Source: Gemmatimonadaceae bacterium
Lineage (GTDB): Bacteria; Gemmatimonadota; Gemmatimonadetes; Gemmatimonadales; Gemmatimonadaceae
NCBI GenBank assembly: GCA_025451425.1
Contig: JANWKK010000032.1
Location: 1 to 11,968 of the forward strand
DNA: 11,968 bases
Reading direction: 5' to 3'
Part shown: one piece after another, positions 1-8,171 of the stretch
How positions within the stretch are numbered: position 1 is the stretch's first letter
Layout: each line of letters starts with the position of its first letter
The notes under the pieces: model-generated
Told to the model about the DNA's origin: nothing
Databases searched by the model: none
The model's input: only the letters and a program-made list of their open reading frames with translations
Position numbers and translations under genes: made by a program

Positions 1-296
1 ATGAGCTCACGGACGTCGCCGGCGTTATGATCACGCACGATACTGATGACCGCACCAACACCAATGAGGGCGGTCACGACAGCGATCCAGGCGATGCCCG
101 TGATCAGAACACGCCGGCCACCCCAGGTCGAAAGTCGCGACGGCCCTTCGCGCCTCTCCCGCGAAAAACTGTCCTCAGTCCGGCGCCGGAGGCGGTCACC
201 CGCGTCAGGAGTTGCCGGCGAGAGTGGATCATGTTCCACCGGCGACTCCACGACTCGACGGCCGGATTCGATCGTCGTGCGACGATGTCGAGTCAT
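1..296 (-). CDS. Membrane-anchored protein of unknown function, N-terminal part (runs off left edge)
   Basis: Reading the minus strand from an ATG at 296-294, 98 codons stay open to the window edge, so the gene is cut off. Residues 1-60 are hydrophilic, Arg/Glu/Ser/Pro-rich and probably disordered. Residues about 63-87 form one strongly hydrophobic helix (begins VLITGIAWIAVV), followed by a polar stretch beginning RDHNAGD. This suggests an N-in protein with a long cytoplasmic tail and an outer domain beyond the window. It begins 108 bases after the ATPase stop on the same strand, with no clear intrinsic terminator between, so it could belong to the fucose operon. It does not look like the N-terminus of a second RbsC-type permease: after the first helix I do not see the usual permease pattern. 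A sensor kinase, anti-sigma factor or other single-pass protein is possible. No strong ribosome binding site supports the start. Confidence 0.5.
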   Translation of the reverse strand, partial: MTRHRRTTIESGRRVVESPVEHDPLSPATPDAGDRLRRRTEDSFSRERREGPSRLSTWGGRRVLITGIAWIAVVTALIGVGAVISIVRDHNAGDVREL

Positions 297-404
297 TCGG
301 TTGGCGTTCTGCGCTCGTGCTGCATCATGCCCGATCTCTGCGGTTGGGTAGCCTCGCTCGCGAAAGACTCGTGCCGCATGGCAGCGCTGAGCGACCGGTG
401 TGCA

Positions 405-1976
405 TTAAGATCTCGTCAAGCTCGGAGAAGTGTCCTCGTCGCCGATGGCCGCAGCGAGCACGCTTTCCGGCGTCCATGCGCTCACCGGGCGTGACTCGGA
501 GAGTCGGCCGCGCCGCATCACCGCCAGCGAGTCGCACATGCCAAAGAGCTCCGGCAGGTACGAGCTGACCATCAGAACCGCTTTGCCTTCGTTGGCCGCA
601 CTGGTGACGATCCGATAAACCTGCTCCTTGCTGGCAATGTCGATCCCACGCGTGGGCTCATCGAGTAGAAGAATTGCGGCATCCTGATGCAACAACCTGC
701 CTAACGCGACCTTTTGCTGATTGCCGCCCGAGAGCGTGCGAACCGGCTGTTGTGGCGCACGGGCACGAATGCGGAGATTGTCGATCCAGGATTGAGAGCG
801 CTCCCGCTGGCGCCGCAGATCGAGCCACCCCCAGCGATTACCGCACGCCGAAAGCCGCGTCAACGTGAGATTGTCAGCGACGGAGAGCGGCAGCGCGAGC
901 CCCTCGCCCTTTCGATCTTCGCTCAAGTAACCGAAACCAGCGGCAAGCCGGCGAGCGGTGCTGCCGTGGCGCAATTGAACACCTCGGCCGCCAACCAGAA
1001 TCTCGCCCGACCATGCCTGCTCGAGCCCGAAGAGCGCTCGGATCAGCTCACTCCGGCCGGAGCCGATCAATCCGGCGATTCCAAGGATCTCGCCGCGCCG
1101 CAAATCGAAGCTGACGCGATCGACACCAGGCGCCGCGAGCTCGCGAACGCGAAGCACGATCTCGCCGCTACGGGAAGCGGCGTGAGATCGCTGTGGAAAG
1201 AGTCCGGCAACAGACCGGCCAACCATCTGCGCAATGAGTCGCTCATTCGTGACGCTCGTTATGCGCCCCGTATCGACGCTCCGCCCGTCGCGCAGCACGG
1301 TGTATCGATCGGCAACCTCTCGCACTTCCTCCAGGAAGTGACTGATATAGACAACGCTAATCCCGCGACTAGCCAGGCGACGCACGAGCGCGAACACGCG
1401 CTCCGTGTCCTCACGCTGGAAGCTGCTGGTCGGCTCGTCCATCAAGACGATGCGAGCGTTCGCCGCAAGGGCGCGACAGATCTCGACGACCTGCCGCGCC
1501 GCCAGGGAGAGCCGACCTACGATCTCATCGGGGCGAATCTCCGCGTGGCCGAATTCATCGAGCAGGGCCCCTGCACATCGGCGCGATGTAGCGAAATCGA
1601 CGCGTCCAAATCGAGACGGTTCGATCCCGAGCAAAATGTTCTCAGCGACGGAAAGATGAGGGCAGAGCGAAAGTTCCTGGTGGATCAGAGCGATCCCACG
1701 TCGTTTGGCATCGAGTGGCGAAGCGGGGACGTACGGCTGTCCGTCCAGTCGCATCTCGCCGCGTTCGGGCTGAACCGCGCCAGCCAGCACATTCATGAGG
1801 GTGCTCTTTCCCGCGCCGTTCTCGCCGATCAGCGCGTGCACTTCTCCTGCACTCACCACGAGGTCAACGCCATCGAGCGCGACGGTCGCGCCGAAGCGCT
1901 TCGCGACGCCGCTGATTTGAAGCCGCGGCTGATCGAGCGTCGCGCCGCCAGTCGACGCGAAACCGTCGATCGTCAT
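405..1976 (-). CDS. Sugar ABC transporter, double ATP-binding protein (RbsA/MglA/XylG type)
   Basis: A 523-residue protein with two ABC domains in tandem, the usual size for monosaccharide-type (CUT2) ATPases. It would power import through the permease encoded at the other end of the operon. The first domain has Walker A GENGAGKST (51-59), Q-loop HQ (99-100), a diverged signature LSLAARQ (156-162), Walker B ending MDEP (179-182) and H-loop His213. The second has the Lys-less Walker A typical of this family, GLIGSGRSE (302-310), a canonical signature LSGGNQQ (415-421) and Walker B ILLLDEP (435-441). Its ATG overlaps the stop of the binding-protein gene in an ATGA, so translational coupling is likely. 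The family is certain. The substrate (L-fucose or a small fucoside) is inferred from the neighbours, since ATPase sequence does not reveal the sugar. A 463-codon open frame antisense to this gene is a coding shadow. Confidence 0.96.
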   Translation of the reverse strand: MTIDGFASTGGATLDQPRLQISGVAKRFGATVALDGVDLVVSAGEVHALIGENGAGKSTLMNVLAGAVQPERGEMRLDGQPYVPASPLDAKRRGIALIHQELSLCPHLSVAENILLGIEPSRFGRVDFATSRRCAGALLDEFGHAEIRPDEIVGRLSLAARQVVEICRALAANARIVLMDEPTSSFQREDTERVFALVRRLASRGISVVYISHFLEEVREVADRYTVLRDGRSVDTGRITSVTNERLIAQMVGRSVAGLFPQRSHAASRSGEIVLRVRELAAPGVDRVSFDLRRGEILGIAGLIGSGRSELIRALFGLEQAWSGEILVGGRGVQLRHGSTARRLAAGFGYLSEDRKGEGLALPLSVADNLTLTRLSACGNRWGWLDLRRQRERSQSWIDNLRIRARAPQQPVRTLSGGNQQKVALGRLLHQDAAILLLDEPTRGIDIASKEQVYRIVTSAANEGKAVLMVSSYLPELFGMCDSLAVMRRGRLSESRPVSAWTPESVLAAAIGDEDTSPSLTRS

Positions 1977-3013
1977 CGGCCGGCGAGATACTGCGTGACT
2001 GGCGGCGTGATGAGCTCCTTCACGCGCGCCGAGTCGAGATTGGCCGGCGTCACGAGTGTGACGCCGGTATCGATGCGTCGCGAGACTGGCTTCCCCCGCA
2101 AATGATCGACCATCGTCTTGACGCCGAGATAGCCCATCTTCATCGGATCTTGTACCACGAGGCCATCGAGCTGATGCGCGCGCATCGCGGTGATGAGTAT
2201 TGGGCTCGGATCGAATCCAATGAAGTGGATTTGGCCCGCCTTGTTGATGTCCTGCAGCGCGAGCAGCATCCCGATCGTCGACGATTCATTGACGGTGAAG
2301 ATCCCTTGAATGTCGCCGCCAAAGCGATTGAGCACATTCTCACTTGCGCGTTTCGCCGTTTCGCGCGTGGGGCCTGCGTATTGGTCGGCCGAGACGAGCT
2401 GAATCTGCGGATACTTTGTGTGCAGCTCCTCCAGAAACCCCTTTTCGCGTTCCTCGGTGCTCGCTGACCCTTCTGCATAGCGGAGCAACAGCGCTTTTCC
2501 CTTCCCGCCGAGCAGCTCTCCGAGCCGGTCGGCGGCGAGTGCTCCGCCTTTGCTATTGTCCGTCGCGACGAAGCTGACGATCGAGTCCGTCTCGAGCCCG
2601 GAGTCGATGATCACCGTCGGCACACCAGCTCGCCGCGCCTCCTCGACCGGACGTACGAGACCGCGGCTATCCAGCGGCGCGAGGACCATTCCCTGCACGC
2701 CCTGACTGACGAAGCCCTCCACGACTTGCACTTGCTGCTCGCGGTCATCCTCGCGGATCGGGCCCTTCCAGATCAACGTCACCGAATCACCTGTCGCGGC
2801 GAGCTCCCGCTCGGCACGCACCGCTCCGGCGTGAATGGCTTTCCAGAACTCGTGCGTGGTTCCTTTCGGGATCACGGCGATCGTGAGCTTCCGACCAGCT
2901 GCGTTGGATGCGCTCTGGTTGCTTCCGCTCGCGCGACCACACGCGGCAGCAGCCTGCAGCGCAACGACTGCGAGTATGGCCCTGCTCCAGCGGACAAACG
3001 CTGCGGACTTCAT
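1973..3013 (-). CDS. Sugar ABC transporter substrate-binding lipoprotein (RbsB type)
   Basis: A 346-residue periplasmic-binding-protein-like domain of the type I sugar class. Residues 1-24 form a lipoprotein signal: a basic start, a hydrophobic core (AILAVVALQ) and a lipobox-like AAAC with the lipidated Cys at 25. A Ser/Asn/Ala-rich linker leads into the mature domain at about residue 42 (KLTIAVIPKG). THEFWKAI (53-60) is at the usual place for the aromatic sugar-stacking residue, and VIIDSG (134-139) matches the strand carrying a ligand-contacting Asp in this family. The start is well fixed: GGGAGG lies six bases before the ATG, and this ATG overlaps the fucosidase stop in an ATGA. The protein would capture the sugar outside the membrane for the permease and ATPase of the same operon. 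Specificity for L-fucose or an L-fucoside is inferred from context. Confidence 0.94.
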   Translation of the reverse strand: MKSAAFVRWSRAILAVVALQAAAACGRASGSNQSASNAAGRKLTIAVIPKGTTHEFWKAIHAGAVRAERELAATGDSVTLIWKGPIREDDREQQVQVVEGFVSQGVQGMVLAPLDSRGLVRPVEEARRAGVPTVIIDSGLETDSIVSFVATDNSKGGALAADRLGELLGGKGKALLLRYAEGSASTEEREKGFLEELHTKYPQIQLVSADQYAGPTRETAKRASENVLNRFGGDIQGIFTVNESSTIGMLLALQDINKAGQIHFIGFDPSPILITAMRAHQLDGLVVQDPMKMGYLGVKTMVDHLRGKPVSRRIDTGVTLVTPANLDSARVKELITPPVTQYLAGR

Positions 3014-4311
3014 TGCACACCTCCCGTACGGCGCGAGGAGAACTCCAGCACGACGACCGACGCGATCGTGCTCGGTGGCACCGCGGGTAACTGAACGCTG
3101 AGCATCGACCCGCTTCGCTCGATTGTTATCGCTTGGTTATCGACGAGAAGATAGGCACGTGTCGGCGCGTCACTGATGCCCGTCAGCTCGAGACGACCAT
3201 CCCTCGGCCAATCGAAGACGTGCGCGTACACCGTGCTGCGCTTCGCTGTGTAGCGGCCCCACGCCGGCTGCCCATAGGGGCTCACGCTCGTGCCGTAGAT
3301 CGCCTCGCCATTCACGTCCATCCACGCGCCCATCTCTCCGAGGCGGCTCACGATCGGTGCGGGGAGCACACCCTCCCCGCTCGGGCCCACGTTCAACAGC
3401 AAGTTGCCACCCTTGGATGCGGCGTCGATGAGAGTGCGGACCAGTGTGCGTGTGTCCTTCCAGTCATCGTCGTAGGACTTGAAGCCCCACGTGGCGTTCA
3501 TCGTCATACAGGTCTCCCAATCCACTCCGGGAAGTCCCTCTGGCGGCACTTGCTGCTCCGGCGTGCCAAAGTCCCCAATGCCGATCTGTCCCTCGCGGTT
3601 CAAACCACTCAATCCTTGCCTCGTGTGACCGACTCGATTGTTGATGATGAGGCTCGGCTTGAGCGAGTGTAGGAAGTCGTCGATCTCGTGGCCGCGCGTG
3701 TCACTCCAGTCGGCGATCCACTCTCCGTCGAACCAGAATATGTCGATCTCCGGGCATTGCGTGATGAGCTCCCGGAGCTGTGGCTTCATATAGGTCTCCA
3801 CGTACCGGTCGAAATGAGGATTGCGGAACGTCTTCGAGTTGTACTCCGGAAAATTTGGCTCTTGGGCATCCGGGTGGTGCCAGTCCATGATGGAGTAATA
3901 GGCGCCGAACCGGAGTCCTTGTCGATGCGCAGCGGCCGCGAGCGCACGGATGACGTCATGATGGTACGACGTCGCGTCAACGATGTCGTAGTTCGACACT
4001 TTGGAGTCGAAGAGCGCGAACCCGTCGTGGTGCTTGGTGGTGATGACGATGTACTTCATCCCCGCACGCTTTGCCGCACGCACCCACGCGTCCGCGTCGA
4101 AGCCGGTCGGATTGAATTGGTGGACGAACTGCTCGTACTCCATTACCGGAATGTGCGCGGCACTCATGATCCATTCGCCGAGCCCGGGAATCCGCACGCC
4201 TTTGTACGTGCCGGCGGGCACCGCATAGGCGCCCCAGTGGATGAACATCCCGAAGCGAGCCTGGCGCCACCAGGCCATCCGCGCATCGCGTTCGTCAAGG
4301 CTCTCGCGCAT
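3010..4311 (-). CDS. Alpha-L-fucosidase, glycoside hydrolase family 29, predicted cytoplasmic
   Basis: A 433-residue retaining alpha-L-fucosidase that releases L-fucose from fucosides. Family 29 hallmarks occur in order: FGMFIHWG (20-27), the active-site KHHDGF (93-98), WFDG (193-196) with Asp195 as the expected nucleophile, WETCMT (265-270) with a conserved Glu266, and [10 protein letters not shown] (301-310). A short beta-type C-terminal region follows (about 340-433). Unlike many secreted family members it has no signal peptide and starts almost directly in the catalytic barrel, so it should act inside the cell on an imported fucoside. The ATG at 4311 overlaps the end of the dehydratase gene by 17 bases; Met12 is an alternative start but would cut close to the first barrel strand. 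The stop overlaps the binding-protein start. I do not assign the acid/base residue, because it varies between subfamilies. Confidence 0.95.
   Translation of the reverse strand: MRESLDERDARMAWWRQARFGMFIHWGAYAVPAGTYKGVRIPGLGEWIMSAAHIPVMEYEQFVHQFNPTGFDADAWVRAAKRAGMKYIVITTKHHDGFALFDSKVSNYDIVDATSYHHDVIRALAAAAHRQGLRFGAYYSIMDWHHPDAQEPNFPEYNSKTFRNPHFDRYVETYMKPQLRELITQCPEIDIFWFDGEWIADWSDTRGHEIDDFLHSLKPSLIINNRVGHTRQGLSGLNREGQIGIGDFGTPEQQVPPEGLPGVDWETCMTMNATWGFKSYDDDWKDTRTLVRTLIDAASKGGNLLLNVGPSGEGVLPAPIVSRLGEMGAWMDVNGEAIYGTSVSPYGQPAWGRYTAKRSTVYAHVFDWPRDGRLELTGISDAPTRAYLLVDNQAITIERSGSMLSVQLPAVPPSTIASVVVLEFSSRRTGGVQ
3014..3025 (-). promoter_or_regulatory. Ribosome binding site of the sugar-binding lipoprotein gene
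   Basis: GGGAGG followed by six bases and the ATG at 3013. It lies inside the end of the fucosidase gene and is the strongest binding site inside the operon, which suits a binding protein needed in excess over its ATPase and permease. Confidence 0.75.
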
Positions 4312-5647
4312 CTCGATTGGTCCATGCGGCTCCCGATGGATAGGCGTACGCGGCGAGCGACTCGCGACGCATCGTTATGCTGTAGCCAGGCGCGGTCGGG
4401 GCAATGTAGCGGCCGCCGCGCACGACAACTGGGTTGAGGAAATGCTCATGGAGGTGGTCGACATACTCGACGATTCGTTCCTCGAGCGACGCGCTCACCG
4501 CGATGTAGTCGAAGATCGCGAGATGCTGGACGTACTCGCACAGCCCGACGCCGCCAGCATGCGGGCAGACCGGAACACCAAATTTGGCGGCGAGCAGGAG
4601 CACGGCCAGTACCTCGTTCACGCCGCCGAGGCGACAGCTATCGACCTGACAGAAGCGGATCGCCTTCGCTTGCAAGAACTGCTTGAAGAGGACGCGATTC
4701 TGACAGTGCTCGCCTGTGGCGACACCGATGGGCGCGATCGCGCGCGCGATCGCGGCGTGGCCAAGGACGTCGTCGGGGCTCGTGGGCTCCTCGATCCACC
4801 ACGGATCGAAACGCGCCAACGAACGCATGTTCGTGATCGCGTCGTTCACGTCCCAGATCTGATTGGCGTCCAGCATCAGTTTGCGGTGTGGCCCGATTTC
4901 TTCGCGAACGATCGCCGCGCGTCGCACGTCGTCCTGGAGATCGCGACCGACCTTGATCTTGAAGTGTGACCACCCGTCAGCGATGCCTTCGCGGCAGAGA
5001 CGTAGGATCGTCTCGTCCGAGTAGCCAAGCCATCCCGCGGAGGTCAGGTATGCGGGGTAGCCGTCGCGGAGCACCTCGGCTTCGCGCGCTGAGCGCGTTG
5101 GCGCGTGCCGTTGCAGCATCGCCAGTGCTTCCGCCGGGGTGAGGGCGTCGGTGATATAGCGAAAATCGATGCAGCGAACGAGCGCCTCAGGCGTCATGTC
5201 CGCGAGCAACTTCCAGAGCGGCTTCCCCTCAGACTTCGCGTACAGATCCCAGACGGCGTTGACGAGCGCCGCCGTCGCAAGGTGGAGGACGCCCTTTTCC
5301 GGGCCGACCCACCGCAGCTGCGAATCACTCGTTAGGCGGCGCCAGAAGCCGGCCATGTGGGCCGTGATCTGGTCGAGCGTCAGGCCGACGACGAGTGGCG
5401 CCAGTGCCTGAATCGCGGCGATACACAGTTCGTTTCCGCGACCGATCGTGAAGGTGAGCCCGTGCCCCTCCAGCCCATGCGCATCGTCGGTTTTCAGAAT
5501 GACGTAGGCCGCGGAGTAATCCGGATCGGGATTCATCGCATCGGAGCCGTGGCGCCCACGCGACGTCGGGAAACGAATATCGTGGGACTCGAACCCGACG
5601 ATGGCGATCGGCCGCGAGGAGGATCCCATCATTGGTGGCGGCGTCAC
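4295..5647 (-). CDS. fucD: L-fuconate dehydratase (enolase superfamily)
   Basis: Dehydrates L-fuconate to 2-keto-3-deoxy-L-fuconate in the cytoplasm, using Mg2+. The 450-residue protein matches the Xanthomonas campestris enzyme and human ENOSF1 as I remember them, sharing [51 protein letters not shown] and HAGGVGLCE. The catalytic set is complete: KIK (230-232), Asp260, Glu286, Glu313 and His363. These are each shifted by 12 from the published Xanthomonas residues Lys220, Asp248, Glu274, Glu301 and His351, which argues strongly for the same reaction rather than generic mandelate racemase-like activity. The start given is a GTG whose GTGA overlaps the stop of the preceding dehydrogenase. ATGs at 5632 and 5629 (residues 6 and 7) are equally plausible, as the known enzyme aligns from about residue 13. 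No clear Shine-Dalgarno sequence decides between them. Confidence 0.95.
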   Translation of the reverse strand: MTPPPMMGSSSRPIAIVGFESHDIRFPTSRGRHGSDAMNPDPDYSAAYVILKTDDAHGLEGHGLTFTIGRGNELCIAAIQALAPLVVGLTLDQITAHMAGFWRRLTSDSQLRWVGPEKGVLHLATAALVNAVWDLYAKSEGKPLWKLLADMTPEALVRCIDFRYITDALTPAEALAMLQRHAPTRSAREAEVLRDGYPAYLTSAGWLGYSDETILRLCREGIADGWSHFKIKVGRDLQDDVRRAAIVREEIGPHRKLMLDANQIWDVNDAITNMRSLARFDPWWIEEPTSPDDVLGHAAIARAIAPIGVATGEHCQNRVLFKQFLQAKAIRFCQVDSCRLGGVNEVLAVLLLAAKFGVPVCPHAGGVGLCEYVQHLAIFDYIAVSASLEERIVEYVDHLHEHFLNPVVVRGGRYIAPTAPGYSITMRRESLAAYAYPSGAAWTNRDAREP

Positions 5648-6408
5648 ATCGCGGTGAAGCCGCCATCGACCGGCAATGCGACGCCGGTGACGAACGAGGC
5701 CTCATCCGAGACAAGCCAGAGCGCGGCATCGGCGCATTCCTCGGCCGTGCCAAGCCTTCCCATCGGCTGCGCGACCGAGTGCGCGGCCCAGCTTGCGGCG
5801 GGATCGGGCATGGCATTGGCAAAGCGACGCAACATCGGCGTGTCGATGATGCCCGGGCAGAGCGCGTTGACACGGATGCCGTGTGTCGCATAATCGAGCG
5901 CCAGCGCCTTCGCGAGCATAACGATGGCGCCTTTGGACGCGCAGTAGACGGGCGAATCAGTCTGTGCGACGAGCCCGGTCTTGCTTGCGGTGAAGAGGAT
6001 TGTCCCGCCCTTCGGTTGCTCCAGCATCCTCGATATGGCATGCCGCGCGGCATACATCGGCCCGAGCAGATTCACCGCCAGCAGGCGCTCGATCTCCCGG
6101 TCGTCGCTGTCCGCCAGCAATTTCGGGAGCGTGATGCCCGCATTGCAGAAGAGAATATCCAGAGTACCGTAACGCTCAGCGCAGAGGTCGAGCGCGCGTT
6201 CGTTGTCCTCGCGGCGACTCACGTCGCCGGAGACGAAGCACGCCGTTCCACCTCGCCGCTCGACTTCGCGAGCGACGTCCGCCCCTTCGCGCTCCTGGAC
6301 ATCGACGAGTACCAAGCGCGCTCCTTCTTCCGCGAAGCGAAGCGCACTCGCTCGCCCGATGCCCGTACTCGCCCCAGTGATGACCGCGGCCTTGCCAGCT
6401 AGACGCAT
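5644..6408 (-). CDS. Short-chain dehydrogenase (SDR), probable L-fucose or 2-keto-3-deoxy-L-fuconate dehydrogenase
   Basis: A 254-residue classical SDR. The nucleotide-binding TGASTGIG is at residues 11-18. Asp36 at the end of the second strand predicts NAD rather than NADP. FCNAG is at 88-91, Asn113 is in VNLLG, and the catalytic Ser142, Tyr155 and Lys159 are in register (YCASK). Directly upstream of the dehydratase, it should catalyse one of the pathway's two oxidations: L-fucose to L-fucono-1,5-lactone, or C4 oxidation of 2-keto-3-deoxy-L-fuconate. The SKT...Q...YCASKGA stretch recalls Burkholderia-type L-fucose dehydrogenases, so I lean weakly to the first step. I chose the ATG at 6408 because it sits five residues before the first strand. 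A GTG at 6468, overlapping the previous stop as GTGA, would add 20 residues unlike a normal SDR N-terminus. Neither start has a strong ribosome binding site. Confidence 0.9.
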   Translation of the reverse strand: MRLAGKAAVITGASTGIGRASALRFAEEGARLVLVDVQEREGADVAREVERRGGTACFVSGDVSRREDNERALDLCAERYGTLDILFCNAGITLPKLLADSDDREIERLLAVNLLGPMYAARHAISRMLEQPKGGTILFTASKTGLVAQTDSPVYCASKGAIVMLAKALALDYATHGIRVNALCPGIIDTPMLRRFANAMPDPAASWAAHSVAQPMGRLGTAEECADAALWLVSDEASFVTGVALPVDGGFTAM

Positions 6409-6464
6409 GTGTGAAATGAAATAGCTATGAGCAAACACGAATCCCCAATCCGCAACCCCCCGCT

Positions 6465-7256
6465 TCACATCTTCAGACTCACGAACCCGCCATCGATCGC
6501 GTAATTGCTTCCAGTGATGAACGCGGCAGCGTCCGAGCAGAGGAAGAGCGCAAGCTCGGCGACCTCCTCCGGCCGTCCCATGCGACCGATCGGCTGCGTT
6601 TTCGAGAGTTGCTCGAACATCTCCGCCTCGCGGCCCGGATAGCTACGCGCGAGGAACCCGTCGACGAACGGGGTGTGGATTCGCGCCGGTGCGATGCAGT
6701 TGCAGCGGATTCGCCGATCCACGTAATCGCGCGCAATAGAGAAGGTCATCGTCAGCACTGCCCCTTTGCTCATCGAGTACGCGAAGCGGTCAGGGATCCC
6801 GATCGAGGACGCGACCGAAGCGATGTTGAGAATGGCGCCCCCGTTCGCCTGATCGTTCATTGCGGCGATTCCCGCACGCAGACAGTTGTAGACGCCCTTT
6901 ACGTTCACTGCAAAGACGCGGTCGAAGTCCTCCTCCGAGGTTTGCTCGACCGTGCCGACATGTGCAATGCCGGCGCTGTTGACGAGAATGTCAATCGAGC
7001 CGTTTCGGCCGCGGATGGCGCGAAACGCGTCATCCACCGCTTGCTGTTGGGTTACGTCGCACCATACGGCGATCGCAACGCCGCCGCCCCGTTCGATCTC
7101 GCTCACCGTCTCGCGCGCTGAGGCATCCACGACGTCGAGCGCCACGACTTGCGCGCCAGCGTGTGCGAAGCGGATCGCGATCGCGCGCCCGATCCCGGAT
7201 CCGGCGCCAGTGACGAGAGCCGTTTTCCCGTCGAGACGCTGCGCCGCTGCCGTCAT
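6465..7256 (-). CDS. Short-chain dehydrogenase (SDR), second dehydrogenase of the fucose pathway
   Basis: A 263-residue classical SDR. TGAGSGIG lies at 16-23, Asp41 after the second strand points to NAD, NSAG is at 93-96, Asn118 is in VNVKG, and the catalytic Ser147, Tyr160 and Lys164 are in register (YSMSK). The C-terminal half contains RCNCIAPARIHTPFVDGF and ends in YAIDGGF. I recall this wording from SDRs encoded beside fuconate dehydratase in other bacteria, where they are often labelled 2-keto-3-deoxy-L-fuconate 4-dehydrogenase. With the other SDR here it should cover the two oxidation steps, but sequence alone does not settle which does which. The ATG at 7256 fits the family length; a TTG at 7268 would add four residues. 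It starts 22 bases after the lactonase stop, and 56 bases separate its stop from the next gene's chosen start. Confidence 0.9.
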   Translation of the reverse strand: MTAAAQRLDGKTALVTGAGSGIGRAIAIRFAHAGAQVVALDVVDASARETVSEIERGGGVAIAVWCDVTQQQAVDDAFRAIRGRNGSIDILVNSAGIAHVGTVEQTSEEDFDRVFAVNVKGVYNCLRAGIAAMNDQANGGAILNIASVASSIGIPDRFAYSMSKGAVLTMTFSIARDYVDRRIRCNCIAPARIHTPFVDGFLARSYPGREAEMFEQLSKTQPIGRMGRPEEVAELALFLCSDAAAFITGSNYAIDGGFVSLKM

Positions 7257-7270
7257 GGAGTCCAACAATG

Positions 7271-7277
7271 CCTAACG
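7271..7277 (-). repeat. CGTTAGG heptamer in the lactonase/SDR gap
   Basis: CGTTAGG on the minus strand within the 22-base gap between the lactonase stop and the next ATG. It is one of eight copies in the window; the coding copies are at 700, 5330, 7819, 9147 and 9774. Confidence 0.45.
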
Positions 7278-7278
7278 C

Positions 7279-8127
7279 TCACAGTCGGTACACCCTCGCA
7301 GCATTCTCGGCATAGAAGCAGCGCCGCTCGTGATCGCTCCATGACTCGGTGAAGTGTGCGGTGAAGTCGAACCAGCTCGCGTAATTGCTGACGAGCGTGA
7401 GCACGGGCCAATCGCTGCCATAAAGGACACGAGCGATTCCGAAGGAGTCGACTGTGTCGATGGCGTACGGAAGAAGGTCATCCTCTCGCCAGCGCGCCAG
7501 GTCGGCTTCGGTCAGGAGCCCTGAGATCTTACAGCAGACATTCTCGTGCGAGGCCAGGCGGGCAAGCTCACGCCGCCACGAGTCGCGCGCGCCCGCTCGG
7601 ATCGCCGGCTTTCCGCAGTGATCCAGCACGAATTGCGTGTCGGGACATCGCTCCACGAGAGCGATCGCTTCGGCCATCTGATCGTGGGTGATGCACAGGT
7701 CGAAGGTCCAGCCCCGAGCTCCGAGATCTCGTACGCCTCGCACGAACGCGGGCTGCAAGGCGAAACCGCGCGATTGACCCTGAATGTTCTGGCGAATGCC
7801 CTTGACTCGCGATGAGCGCGTTAGGCACTCGAGCGTCGCGGCGAGCGTCAGCGGCTCGGTCAGATCCGCAAAGGCCACAATCCCCGCAATCCGCGAATCG
7901 CCGCCGGCGAGCCGCTCGAAGAAGCCGACCTCGCGCACGGTCTGCGCCGGGAGACAGTTTCCCTCGACGAGCACACAATGCGTCACCGGCAGCTCGCCGA
8001 CCGCGACAGAATAGTCCGCGGGAAGAAAGGAACGCTGCAGCGTCGGAAGCGTATCCAGCCACGGGTACTGCAGCGTCGCCGGATCCCAGCAGTGTACGTG
8101 CGCGTCGACGATGGGCGTGTGAGTCAT
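7279..8127 (-). CDS. L-fuconolactonase-type amidohydrolase (COG3618 / Amidohydro_2)
   Basis: A 282-residue metal-dependent hydrolase of the amidohydrolase superfamily, expected to open L-fucono-1,5-lactone to L-fuconate in the cytoplasm. Its start, IVDAHVHCWDP (6-16), carries the HxH metal motif (His10, His12). KGIRQ (109-113), LDHCGKP (168-174) with a metal or base His170, and YGSDWPV (236-242) with the catalytic Asp239 follow in the order expected for the 2-pyrone-4,6-dicarboxylate lactonase/fuconolactonase group. The ATG at 8127 is preceded by GAGAGG seven bases upstream, and the HxH strand begins right after it. The same frame can be read back to 8262, but that extension overlaps the permease gene and is His/Arg-rich, so I reject it. 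The neighbouring fuconate dehydratase makes fuconolactone the best substrate guess; other sugar lactones cannot be excluded. Confidence 0.92.
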   Translation of the reverse strand: MTHTPIVDAHVHCWDPATLQYPWLDTLPTLQRSFLPADYSVAVGELPVTHCVLVEGNCLPAQTVREVGFFERLAGGDSRIAGIVAFADLTEPLTLAATLECLTRSSRVKGIRQNIQGQSRGFALQPAFVRGVRDLGARGWTFDLCITHDQMAEAIALVERCPDTQFVLDHCGKPAIRAGARDSWRRELARLASHENVCCKISGLLTEADLARWREDDLLPYAIDTVDSFGIARVLYGSDWPVLTLVSNYASWFDFTAHFTESWSDHERRCFYAENAARVYRL

Positions 8128-8140
8128 CGACGGCCCTCTC
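8128..8140 (-). promoter_or_regulatory. Ribosome binding site deciding the fuconolactonase start
   Basis: GAGAGG with seven bases to the ATG at 8127. It supports this start over upstream in-frame codons that would overlap the permease gene. Confidence 0.7.
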
Positions 8141-8150
8141 GTCGTCTGCT

Positions 8151-8157
8151 CGTTAGG
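8151..8157 (+). repeat. CGTTAGG heptamer in the permease/lactonase gap
   Basis: CGTTAGG on the plus strand within the 44-base gap, upstream of the lactonase ribosome binding site. Its orientation relative to transcription is opposite to the copy at 7271. Confidence 0.45.
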
Positions 8158-8171
8158 GCCTGCCGCTGTCC

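Noticed and set aside
302..310. Lys-less second Walker A in the ATPase as a possible defect (residue positions 302-310 of the protein)
   Set aside because: Loss of this lysine in the second domain is normal for RbsA/MglA/XylG-type ATPases.
714..2105. 463-codon plus-strand open frame antisense to the ATPase gene
   Set aside because: The minus strand encodes an unmistakable ABC ATPase with all motifs. The plus-strand product has no recognisable domain and is a coding shadow in G+C-rich DNA.
4733..4757. GCGATCGC palindromes in tandem
   Set aside because: They arise from an Ala-Ile-Ala-Arg-Ala-Ile-Ala coding repeat in the dehydratase. There are too few copies to suggest a functional repeat family.
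3688..4969. Long plus-strand frames (249 and 242 codons) opposite the fucosidase and dehydratase
   Set aside because: They are antisense to well-supported enzymes, and their Arg/Val/Asp-rich products show no domain.
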